Assembly: GCA_900313015.1 (NCBI GenBank)
Contig: OMPR01000017.1
Location: 29,367 to 93,366 of the forward strand
Reading direction: 5' to 3'
DNA from: Rhodobacteraceae bacterium EL53
Lineage (GTDB): Bacteria; Pseudomonadota; Alphaproteobacteria; Rhodobacterales; Rhodobacteraceae
DNA: 64,000 nt
The position numbers were made by a program, and so were the translations under genes. Positions 43,747 to 51,729 of the stretch are shown here, piece by piece (position 1 is the stretch's first letter; each line of letters begins with the position of its first letter). The notes under the pieces are model-generated. The model saw only the letters and a program-made list of their open reading frames with translations, was not told the DNA's origin and ran no database searches.

Positions 43747-43776
43747 TGCTGGTTGTTCTGGTTTTGCACAGGTGGT

Positions 43777-44208
43777 TTAGGGGGCGTAATTCATCGCCAT
43801 TTCGGCGGTGTTTTCGCCCGTATATTCGACAGAGGCCTCTTCAAACGTTGGAACAGAGGTCGCGCCTGCGCCATTGCTGTATCCCCAGCCTTCGAGTGGC
43901 ACGGCGCCTTTCATTTCCATCTGACCGTTTTCGTTGGCGTCGTGGTGCAACATGATTGCATAGGTGCCTGGCTCAAGACCCTTAAGGGTGCCTGTAACGG
44001 TGCCTTCGGTAGCTGGAATTTTCACATAGCTCACCATTTTGGCGAACATGTTGCCCTCAAACGCGGTTTTGTCGTTGAATGCCAACACGTGGATCGCCCC
44101 ACCTGATGCGTCAACGTTGTTGATTGTAACCGGCATGTCGGCATAGGCCGCTGAGGCGCTAAGGACCGCAGCGATGAAGCTGCTAGTTAGAACTTTTGCA
44201 TGTACCAT
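43777..44208 (-). CDS. DUF2141 secreted protein
   Basis: This 143-residue protein has a signal peptide (MVHAKVLTSSFIAAVLSASA, cleavage near AYA-DMPV) and a DUF2141 beta-sandwich (GAIHVLAFNDKTAFEG; GLEPGTYAIMLHHDANENGQ). The Asp/Asn-rich HDANENG loop suggests a metal site. The frame can be extended by two codons to a TTG at 44214. It ends the ALDH/symporter operon and has its own terminator. The function is unknown. Confidence 0.85.
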   Translation of the reverse strand: MVHAKVLTSSFIAAVLSASAAYADMPVTINNVDASGGAIHVLAFNDKTAFEGNMFAKMVSYVKIPATEGTVTGTLKGLEPGTYAIMLHHDANENGQMEMKGAVPLEGWGYSNGAGATSVPTFEEASVEYTGENTAEMAMNYAP

Positions 44209-44242
44209 AATCAATCTTTCTGAGTTGTAAGAGGGGAGCAGG

Positions 44243-44551
44243 TCAGAAACCGTAAGGATTTACACCAACCAGCTGAGAGATATCGAAGTAGACGCCAAAC
44301 AAACGCCAAGCCAAATCTTGAACGACATAATAGGTCCCAAGGCTGAACCACATCACAGTGACCGTCCAAAACAGCGGTGGGTTCTCCTGCACGTTTACGA
44401 TGTCACCAATAAAGGCTTCGCCCGCGACAAAGGACGTATAAGACCACCACAGGAAGAGAGATCCCCAGATCCAGTAATGGCCGAACAGCGTTGCAAAAAT
44501 CAGCGCAATCACAGTGAGCCACGTGACAGGGTGGTTCGTTAAGTGCTTCAT
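44243..44551 (-). CDS. Small membrane protein
   Basis: This 102-residue protein has three hydrophobic segments (residues about 9-24, 26-40 and 58-80) rich in Trp and aromatic residues. It has an AAGGA ribosome site. It lies between the aldehyde dehydrogenase and DUF2141 genes with short gaps, so it is likely in the same operon. I do not recognise the family. Confidence 0.8.
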   Translation of the reverse strand: MKHLTNHPVTWLTVIALIFATLFGHYWIWGSLFLWWSYTSFVAGEAFIGDIVNVQENPPLFWTVTVMWFSLGTYYVVQDLAWRLFGVYFDISQLVGVNPYGF

Positions 44552-44560
44552 ATTATGTCC

Positions 44561-45994
44561 TTATTTCTTCAACATGGGCGCGATGGCCTTTTTGAACTTG
44601 TTGCCAAATGGCGCGCGCAGGGGTTTGAACGGTGAATCCATGTTGATCTGCTTGTAGACAGCTTTTTCGTGGCTAAAGAGTTTGAAGCCATGGTGCCCGT
44701 GATAAGATCCCATGCCCGATGGACCAACGCCGCCAAAGGGCAAGCTGTGCTGGGTGGAATGCATAATCGTGTCATTGATGCAGGCCCCGCCAGAGGTCGT
44801 GTTTCCCAGAACCGTTTCTTGGTCCTGCGCATCCGCGCTGAACACATACAATGCAAGCGGGCGTGGGCGCGCGTTTACAAAAGCGATGGCCTGATCCAGT
44901 GTGTCATAGGGAACAACGGGCAGGATTGGGCCAAAGATTTCGTCTGTCATCACATCTAGATCGGCGGACGGGTCAACGATGATAGTCGGGGCCATAACCT
45001 TTTCATTGATCGCGCTCAGGTCCTCCCCAGCGGGGTTCACTTCGATCACTTCGGCACCGCTGTCGCGGGCCTGTGTGACGAGTGCTTTCAGGCGATCAAG
45101 TTGACGATCTGATACGATGTGGGTGTAGTCGGGGTTGTTTTTTAGCGTTTGATAGGCGGCTGCGATTTTACCCTGCACCGCGTCTACAAAGGCGCGTAGG
45201 TTTTCGCGCGGGACCAAGGCGTAATCCGGGGCCAAGCAAACTTGACCCGCATTAAATAACTTGCCTGCTGCGATCCGTGCCGCCGCTGTGTCCTGGTTGG
45301 CGTTGTCTGTGACAATGGCAGGGGATTTGCCGCCCAACTCCAACGTTACAGGGACAAGATTGTCAGCTGCTGCGTGCAGGATGTGTTTCCCGATCGAGGT
45401 CGCACCAGTGAATAGCAAGTGATCGAAAGGCAGCTTGGTAAAGGCTACCCCTGCTTCGACGCCACCAGTTATGACGACGGCCTCGTGCGGGGCAAAACTC
45501 TGCTCGATCAGGGTTTTCATTAGATTAGAGGTGGCCGGCGTGAATTCGGACGGTTTCAGCATAACCGAATTGCCGGCTGCAAACGCCTCGCCCATGGGGC
45601 CAATTGCAAGATAGATCGGAAAATTCCACGGCGCGACAATCCCGATCACACCAAGGGGCTGATATTCAATCCGTGCTTTGCCGCCAAACATGTTGAGCGG
45701 GAAATCGACCTTGGCTTTGGACGGCTTCATCCACTGTGCCAAATGGCTTTTGGCATGTTTCAGTTCTGTTAGAGTGCCGCCAATATCCGCGATCAGGGTC
45801 TCGGCCCTGCTGCGATTGCCAAAATCGGTCGAAATGGCATCTGCAAGCGCGTCTTTGTTGTCTGCGATCAGGTCGATCAGGCGATTGATGCGGTCGATAC
45901 GATCTTTCGCGGTGGGCACTTTCAAGGAATGCGCGCGCTGGGTTTCCAGAAGGGCCTGCATATCGGCTGCGAGGGCCGGGTCGTGATGAGTCAT
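44561..45994 (-). CDS. Aldehyde dehydrogenase, coniferyl-aldehyde type
   Basis: This 477-residue enzyme has PWNFPIYLAIGPMGEAFAAG near residue 120, the LELGGKSPAIV glutamate near residue 215 and the catalytic Cys in FNAGQVCLAPDYALV near residue 250. The sequence and length match coniferyl aldehyde dehydrogenases (class 3-like), which lack a long C-terminal tail. The ATG at 45994 has a GGAGA site; a longer frame from 46033 is rejected. The true substrate may be any hydrophobic aldehyde. Confidence 0.9.
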   Translation of the reverse strand: MTHHDPALAADMQALLETQRAHSLKVPTAKDRIDRINRLIDLIADNKDALADAISTDFGNRSRAETLIADIGGTLTELKHAKSHLAQWMKPSKAKVDFPLNMFGGKARIEYQPLGVIGIVAPWNFPIYLAIGPMGEAFAAGNSVMLKPSEFTPATSNLMKTLIEQSFAPHEAVVITGGVEAGVAFTKLPFDHLLFTGATSIGKHILHAAADNLVPVTLELGGKSPAIVTDNANQDTAAARIAAGKLFNAGQVCLAPDYALVPRENLRAFVDAVQGKIAAAYQTLKNNPDYTHIVSDRQLDRLKALVTQARDSGAEVIEVNPAGEDLSAINEKVMAPTIIVDPSADLDVMTDEIFGPILPVVPYDTLDQAIAFVNARPRPLALYVFSADAQDQETVLGNTTSGGACINDTIMHSTQHSLPFGGVGPSGMGSYHGHHGFKLFSHEKAVYKQINMDSPFKPLRAPFGNKFKKAIAPMLKK

Positions 45995-46059
45995 GAAATC
46001 ATCTCCGTTTGTGTGGGGCAGGCGAGGTAACATGCGCCCCGCCCGTTGAATGTATGAGA

Positions 46060-47490
46060 TTAAGTCGCTGCGCGAGAGGTGTTCTGCACCAGGTTCTCGA
46101 ATTGCTGTTTGTCGATACGGTAAAAGAACAGCGCGATAATCGAGAGCACGTAAACCACCATCGTCAACAAGGCATAGTTGTAGCCAAGGCCGCTGATAAT
46201 TTCGGGGGTCAGATTTGATTGGTCCGGCGCGGTTGGAAACCCGATCAGGCCTAGAAATGCGCCTGAAATAGCCAGCCCACCCGCGGTACCTGCCTTAAGA
46301 ACAAAGGTGATAGAGGCAGTAATGATACCTTCGTTTTGATATCCAGAGTGATGCAAACCCACCTCGACAACATCTGCGGTCATGGACGTCATCAGTGAAG
46401 TCGTTGCCACGATCAAACCGACCTGCAGAACACCATGGATCAGCAATGCATACAGCAGCATTTCTGTTCCATTGGCTGGAAACAAATCGAAATGACGCAA
46501 GAGATAAGGACCGACGCCGACGATTGTTGAAAGCACCGACAGCTTGATCGCAGCGGATTTCTTATTGTCGCGATTGGAAACGGTTTTAATCATAAGCCCT
46601 GCAGCCAGCGCTCCGATGAGGTTGGCGAACAAGATGTACACGATCTGATCGTTGCTGAGTTCCCAGTAAAAGCTCATCAAATAGGTCCAAAGCGCGGCCC
46701 CAATGCCGGCCCCGATGGCAAAAACAGCTGAAGAAATGAAGATGGCGCGCAGGCTTGGCAGACTGGCCGCGGCAAGAAACTGGGTAAAGAAACCGCCTGC
46801 ATTTCCGTGTTCTGCATGGGCGATCTCTTGCATTCTGCTCTGATACCGGTTGAGCCCCAGCGCAGACATGAGAATTGCAATGCCGATGATCACGGCTCCG
46901 AACAATCCAGCTTGTTGGTAACCGGCTTGATTCAAGATGCCATATGGCATGATGTCGGTTGGCACCAACCACACAACATACATTGCGATGACCATGATCT
47001 GACCCGCGATCCATGTGGCTGACACTTTGTATCCTGCTAACAGGGTTCGCCCATTGTAGCTTGAGGTTAGTTCAGGAACCATTGCGTTATGAGGCACATC
47101 ATAGAGCGTCATCGCCAACCGCAACGCGATTGTTGTGCCCAGCAGGAACCAGAACAGTTCCATCTGTGACGCCAGCGAAGAGGGTGGATTCCAAATCAGC
47201 CAGAACAGCGCCGAAACGGGGATGATTGCCAGATAGATAAACGGATGCCGCTTACCCATGCGAGATTTCCAGTTGTCTGAAATATATCCAACCAACGGAT
47301 CCGAAACCGCATCAAAGACAAGCGCAATGGACAGGGCAAGGCCAACCATTTCAGCGGGCAACCCAATGACCAGATTGTAATAGATTAGCAGGAAAAAGCT
47401 GAGCCCGTTTGAAAATATACCATTCGCGATACCACCCAGCCCATAGGCAAGCTGCATGGAACCGGGCGTGCCGGAATTTATGGTTGTCAT
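46060..47490 (-). CDS. GPH (MelB-like) cation symporter
   Basis: This 476-residue carrier has about twelve hydrophobic segments and the family motifs ALVFDAVSDPLVGYISDNWKS (cited as landmark, residues 55-75) and LYDVPHNAMVPEL near residue 135. A GGGAGG site precedes the ATG. GPH carriers take up sugars, glucuronides and, in roseobacters, other small organics. It leads the aldehyde-dehydrogenase operon and shares its upstream gap with the Rieske oxygenase gene and a TetR-type operator. Confidence 0.9.
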   Translation of the reverse strand: MTTINSGTPGSMQLAYGLGGIANGIFSNGLSFFLLIYYNLVIGLPAEMVGLALSIALVFDAVSDPLVGYISDNWKSRMGKRHPFIYLAIIPVSALFWLIWNPPSSLASQMELFWFLLGTTIALRLAMTLYDVPHNAMVPELTSSYNGRTLLAGYKVSATWIAGQIMVIAMYVVWLVPTDIMPYGILNQAGYQQAGLFGAVIIGIAILMSALGLNRYQSRMQEIAHAEHGNAGGFFTQFLAAASLPSLRAIFISSAVFAIGAGIGAALWTYLMSFYWELSNDQIVYILFANLIGALAAGLMIKTVSNRDNKKSAAIKLSVLSTIVGVGPYLLRHFDLFPANGTEMLLYALLIHGVLQVGLIVATTSLMTSMTADVVEVGLHHSGYQNEGIITASITFVLKAGTAGGLAISGAFLGLIGFPTAPDQSNLTPEIISGLGYNYALLTMVVYVLSIIALFFYRIDKQQFENLVQNTSRAAT

Positions 47491-47544
47491 TGGTGCCTCC
47501 CTTTGCCTGTGGACCCACTCGTTGGTGGGTTTGACAAGCTTTAG

Positions 47545-47562
47545 TTAGTGAACGTTCACATT
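47545..47562. promoter_or_regulatory. TetR-type operator, copy 4
   Basis: TTAGTGAACGTTCACATT carries the intact TGAACGTTCA core. It lies in the divergent gap between the symporter and Rieske oxygenase genes and could repress both. Confidence 0.65.
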
Positions 47563-47583
47563 TGCTTGAAGTGAAGCACATTG

Positions 47584-47620
47584 CACATTAGTTGTCAAAG
47601 ATGATTGTTTGTCTAATGTG
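47584..47620. repeat. Inverted repeat upstream of the Rieske gene
   Basis: CACATTAG (47584-47591) and CTAATGTG (47613-47620) are exact inverted repeats separated by 21 bp. This spacing fits a dimeric regulator binding two helix faces, or a small stem-loop in the leader. Confidence 0.5.
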
Positions 47621-47672
47621 ACTAACAACTGGCCAATCGCGCAATGTCGTATAGAATGAAGAGGAGATTTTC

Positions 47673-48863
47673 GTGACTTTAGATACCCATATGCCGGATC
47701 AAGCCACTCAGATATTACCACCTGAGGCTTACACTTCGCAGGACTGGTTTGACCGAGAAATGAAGGAGTTGTTCGCCAAAACCTGGGGATTTGCGGGTGT
47801 TGTCGGCGATGTTCCGAATCCGGGTGATTACATGACCGCAACGGTTGGAACATTCACATTACTTGTGATTCGGGGGTCTGACGGCGAATTGCGCGCCTTT
47901 CACAATGTCTGCCGTCACCGAGGGACGGAATTGGTTGATCGGGGATGCGGAAACACTGGGAAAACCATCGTTTGCCCGTACCACCGCTGGACCTTTGGGT
48001 TGGATGGCGCATTGCGTGGTGTTCCGGATCAGCGAGAGTTGTTTCCAGACTTTGACAAAAAGGCAAACGGCCTGCATCGCGCCTCGATTGGAGAGTTCAA
48101 AGGCCTGATTTTTGTTAGCCCTGAACCTGATCTGAACTTAGACGATTGGCTGGGCACGATCCCCGAGGTTGTTTGGCCACATGACTTGAACAACCCGGAA
48201 CTTGTGCGCGCGCAGGACGTCATTGTGTACGAAATGGAGTGCAACTGGAAAGTGTTCTTTGAGAATGCGATCGACGGTTATCATCTGGCCTATTTGCACG
48301 AGCATACATTGGGCGGTCCGCGTCCGGAAAAGAACGTGTGGGATACCCATGGGGATCATCAGGTTTGGTACTCAACCGAACATGAAAATATCAAAAGCCG
48401 CATCCCGCAATACGTGGCGGAACAGCTGCAAAAGATGAAGCTCAAACCGCTGCTGCATGCCGGGGAACATGGCTATGGTGGTGTGTATGCGATGTTCCCG
48501 ACCACGTTGGTTGTTACTTCGCCTTACTCATTTTCCTTGTCCATCATGTATCCCATTGCGCCAGGGAAAACTCGGCTTGAGGTGCACAGTTGGATGCCCA
48601 AGGGGCGTCTCAAGGCGATGGGCGGGCTGAAATATGTGCCGGGCTATGACAAAACCACGGGAACGGTAAAGTCGTCGCACTGGAAAAAACACCCCCTGGA
48701 AACCGGGGATTTCCAGACCGAAGATGTCTATGTCGTGGAAAAAATGCAGCGCGCGCTGATGTCGCCCAGATATTCGGTTGGGCAGCTGGCCAGCGGGGCA
48801 GGCGCAGAGTCACCTTTGACTTATTTTCAACAGCGCGTGCGAAATTTTGTGCCAAAGGCTTAA
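47673..48863 (+). CDS. Rieske non-heme iron oxygenase, alpha subunit
   Basis: This 396-residue protein has the Rieske motif C80-R-H82 ... C101-P-Y-H104 and the catalytic iron segment ENAIDGYHLAYLHEHT near residue 195. It starts at GTG 47673, six bases after a GAGGAG site. Such oxygenases hydroxylate or dealkylate aromatics, quaternary amines or sterols, with electrons from a reductase. No reductase or beta subunit gene lies nearby, so it may be a homotrimer that borrows a reductase. The substrate is unknown. Confidence 0.92.
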   Translation: MTLDTHMPDQATQILPPEAYTSQDWFDREMKELFAKTWGFAGVVGDVPNPGDYMTATVGTFTLLVIRGSDGELRAFHNVCRHRGTELVDRGCGNTGKTIVCPYHRWTFGLDGALRGVPDQRELFPDFDKKANGLHRASIGEFKGLIFVSPEPDLNLDDWLGTIPEVVWPHDLNNPELVRAQDVIVYEMECNWKVFFENAIDGYHLAYLHEHTLGGPRPEKNVWDTHGDHQVWYSTEHENIKSRIPQYVAEQLQKMKLKPLLHAGEHGYGGVYAMFPTTLVVTSPYSFSLSIMYPIAPGKTRLEVHSWMPKGRLKAMGGLKYVPGYDKTTGTVKSSHWKKHPLETGDFQTEDVYVVEKMQRALMSPRYSVGQLASGAGAESPLTYFQQRVRNFVPKA

Positions 48864-48893
48864 TCTACGCAGCGGCGTTGATATGATGTGCAT

Positions 48894-48920
48894 AACTACC
48901 CCGTTCGGCGGGGTGGTTTT
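48894..48920 (+). terminator. Terminator after the Rieske gene
   Basis: AACTACCCCG pairs with CGGGGTGGTT (one G-U pair) around a TTCGG loop and runs into four T residues. Confidence 0.7.
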
Positions 48921-49013
48921 AGGCAACACTACGCCGCTAAATTATGAGAGACGCAAGTTGAGGGTGTCTGGTGCGTGCGATGGTGGGGAACACCACCGCG
49001 CACTAGAGAGGCG

Positions 49014-50576
49014 TCAGTGAGAGTGTGGCGCCGCCTCTCGTTGTTTACAGATCTCGATAATCTCGCGTTTCTGGATTTTTCCAGTTGGTCCCTTGGGGAG
49101 GGTGTCCCAGATCTCGATCTCTTTGGGGACTTTGAAATTGGCGATCCGCCCACGACAGAATTCACGCAGTTCTTCTCCGGTCAGGTCTGAACCGTCGCTA
49201 AGCGTCACAGTGGCGTGGATCCGATCTCCCCATTTCGGATCAGGCAGGCCAAACACGCTGACCTCGTCCACTGCGTTGTGTTCTGCCAAGCAGTTTTCGA
49301 TCTCGACAGGGAAGATGTTGTATCCGCCTGATTTGATGCGAAATTTCGCACGATCCATCAGATAAATGAACCCTTGGGAATCGCACGTGGCGATGTCGCC
49401 TGTGTACAACCAACCATCGCGCACTGTTTCCGAATACTTGACGTCCTGATTCCAATAACCGGGGATGACATAGGGTGTTTTGATCAACAATTCACCGGCT
49501 TCACCATCTGGTAATACGTTGCCCGCGTCATCGACAATTTTGACATTAACGAAATACAGCGGGCGTCCAGCACTGGAAAGACAATCATGGCCCCCGTTCA
49601 AAGCGAGATTGTGATCGGTTGCTGTCATCATCATAGACATGCCCATCAATTCAGTCGTGCCGTACATTTGTAAGAACGAACAGCCGAACGCTTGTACGGC
49701 GTCGCGAATGGTGGCAGGCGGAATGGGGGCAGATCCATATCCCAACTGACGCATAGATGAGACATTGTACTTTTCGATGAGACCTGAATTGAGCAGGCTA
49801 TTCAGCATTGTCGGAACCAAGACGCAGATCGAGCATTGCTCTGCTTCGATCATCTGCAAGGCTCGTTCAGCGTCCCACTCTCCAATGATGGCGCATTTGG
49901 ATCCGTGGAAAATGTTTCGCATTAAATGCATGATCGGAACGCCTGAGGCAGGCATGGCATGCAGGAATACATCGTCAGGGGTGGCGCCTTCGGCCAATGC
50001 GATCGCTGCCATCGACTCCATCATCAACTGATGAGGGTAGATGGCCCCTTTGGGCAGCCCGGTTGAACCGGTCGTGTAACAGATCATCAACCGTTCGTGC
50101 CGGGTTTGCTTGAACAATGTGTCAGTCGCCCCCTTGGCGATCATTGTTTCATAATCGCTCTCGAGTGAATGACCGGCCCCAATGCCAATTAGCCTGGGCT
50201 GGCGATCACTGTGCTGCAACGCACTGGTGGCAATCTCGGCCATTTCCGTCTGTACGAACAATTGATCGATACCGCTGTCATCTATCAGTGCCCCCAGCTC
50301 TGGTGGGGCAAGGCGGTAGTTTAACCCAACACGAACGGCCCCGACCTTGGCGCAAGCGCCGATGGTTTCAACCACCTCGATACAGTCTTTGAGGATGACG
50401 CCAATTCGGTCGCCTGGCTTAACACCAGAACGGCGCAACTCATGTGCAAGCGCGTCTGTCCGCTCATCCAGTGCACGCCAAGACACTCGACGGCTCATAT
50501 CTACATAAGCTTCTCGGTCACCGTGGGTGCGGGCATTGCGGTTGATCAATTCACCAAGCGTTAGCATGGGCTTCAT
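49014..50576 (-). CDS. AMP-forming acyl-CoA ligase
   Basis: This 520-residue ligase has ICYTTGSTGLPKGAIYPH near residue 168, LQMYGTTELMG near residue 310, WLYTGDIATCD near residue 395 and RIKSGGYNIFPVEIE near residue 415, with the C-terminal catalytic Lys segment GPTGKIQKREI. A GGAGGA site precedes the ATG. It is a single gene with a TetR-type operator just upstream, divergent from a LysR gene. The substrate is unknown. Confidence 0.9.
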   Translation of the reverse strand: MKPMLTLGELINRNARTHGDREAYVDMSRRVSWRALDERTDALAHELRRSGVKPGDRIGVILKDCIEVVETIGACAKVGAVRVGLNYRLAPPELGALIDDSGIDQLFVQTEMAEIATSALQHSDRQPRLIGIGAGHSLESDYETMIAKGATDTLFKQTRHERLMICYTTGSTGLPKGAIYPHQLMMESMAAIALAEGATPDDVFLHAMPASGVPIMHLMRNIFHGSKCAIIGEWDAERALQMIEAEQCSICVLVPTMLNSLLNSGLIEKYNVSSMRQLGYGSAPIPPATIRDAVQAFGCSFLQMYGTTELMGMSMMMTATDHNLALNGGHDCLSSAGRPLYFVNVKIVDDAGNVLPDGEAGELLIKTPYVIPGYWNQDVKYSETVRDGWLYTGDIATCDSQGFIYLMDRAKFRIKSGGYNIFPVEIENCLAEHNAVDEVSVFGLPDPKWGDRIHATVTLSDGSDLTGEELREFCRGRIANFKVPKEIEIWDTLPKGPTGKIQKREIIEICKQREAAPHSH

Positions 50577-50599
50577 TCTCCTCCATCGCGGAATGAATA

Positions 50600-50617
50600 T
50601 TAGTGAACGTTCGTTAA
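50600..50617. promoter_or_regulatory. TetR-type operator, copy 5
   Basis: TTAGTGAACGTTCGTTAA lies 24 bp upstream of the acyl-CoA ligase start. A minus-strand TTGACA (50650-50645) is a possible -35. Confidence 0.65.
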
Positions 50618-50759
50618 TATGTCATCTCTTGGATACCCGCCTTTTGTCAATCCTCTTTTTAGGTCGGTCACTTAATCGGCGTCTGGTGGGGCTGGTTCTG
50701 ACCCGCTGGGCCGCTATGGTGACCGAGCACATAATGACAATCCCAGCCCGAGGTCCAAA

Positions 50760-51641
50760 GTGATCGAAATACGTGATTTGCAATTGCTAAGCGCCTTGGC
50801 GCGGCATCGCCATTTTGCCAAGGCCGCCGAAGAATGTGGTATCTCACAACCAGCATTTTCGATGCGCATCCGAAACCTTGAGGATCGTTTGGGCGTCTCT
50901 ATTGTGCGTCGCGCCAATCGGTTTCAGGGGTTGACCGAAGAGGGTGAGATGATTGTCCGCCGTGCGCGCCGGATCTTGGATGATGCCAAAGCGTTGGAAC
51001 AAGAGCTGTTGGCGACACGCGGCGAAATCTCAGGGACGTTGATCCTTGGTGTCATCCCAACAGCGTTGGCTTTTACTGGGCGCTTGATAAAGCGATTGCA
51101 TGCAGCGCATCCCAAAATTGTAACGCGCATTGAGACCTTGTCGGCTTCAAGCATTCAGCAGAAATTAGATGAGGGTACGATTGATGCAGGCGTGACCTAT
51201 GGGGATAGTATCGGCACTGATTTGCGCATGGTTCAACCACTTTATGAAGAGACCTATGTGTTGTTGGTGCCAGAACATATGACACCCGAAACGGGGCCAA
51301 TCCCGTGGGCCCGGGTGGCAGACTTTCCGCTGTCTCTCTTGGAACCACAAATGCAGAATCGCCGCATTTTGGACCGGATTTTTGCTGATCAGGGGCTGCA
51401 CCCACAGGTGGTCGCAGAAACCAGTGGGTTTACTGCATCCATGGTCATGGCGCGCGAGGGGCTTGCTGCTGCGGTTGTGCCACGTGTTTTGGTGCGCGCG
51501 CTTGGTCATTTGGAGGGGACCAAAACCCTGTCATTGGTGGATCCTGTTGTAAGTAAACCAATTTGTTTGGCGACTTTGAACAGAGACCCGGAATTGCCTA
51601 CAATAGACGCGTTAAGGCGCGTGGTGACGGCTTTGCGGTGA
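50760..51641 (+). CDS. LysR-family regulator
   Basis: This 293-residue protein has the LysR helix-turn-helix (LSALARHRHFAKAAEECGIS, residues 9-28, then QPAFSMRIRNLEDRLG) and a periplasmic-binding-like effector domain. It starts at GTG 50760 after a GAGG site. It lies just upstream of the formate dehydrogenase genes on the same strand and probably controls them. Divergent control of the acyl-CoA ligase is also possible. Confidence 0.9.
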   Translation: MIEIRDLQLLSALARHRHFAKAAEECGISQPAFSMRIRNLEDRLGVSIVRRANRFQGLTEEGEMIVRRARRILDDAKALEQELLATRGEISGTLILGVIPTALAFTGRLIKRLHAAHPKIVTRIETLSASSIQQKLDEGTIDAGVTYGDSIGTDLRMVQPLYEETYVLLVPEHMTPETGPIPWARVADFPLSLLEPQMQNRRILDRIFADQGLHPQVVAETSGFTASMVMAREGLAAAVVPRVLVRALGHLEGTKTLSLVDPVVSKPICLATLNRDPELPTIDALRRVVTALR

Positions 51642-51729
51642 TAAGTTGTCGTTATCGTGCAATTGCAAATAGCAATTTGACGATATGCAGCGCTGATGAG
51701 ACATGGAGCGTCTCAATTCGGAGGGCACG

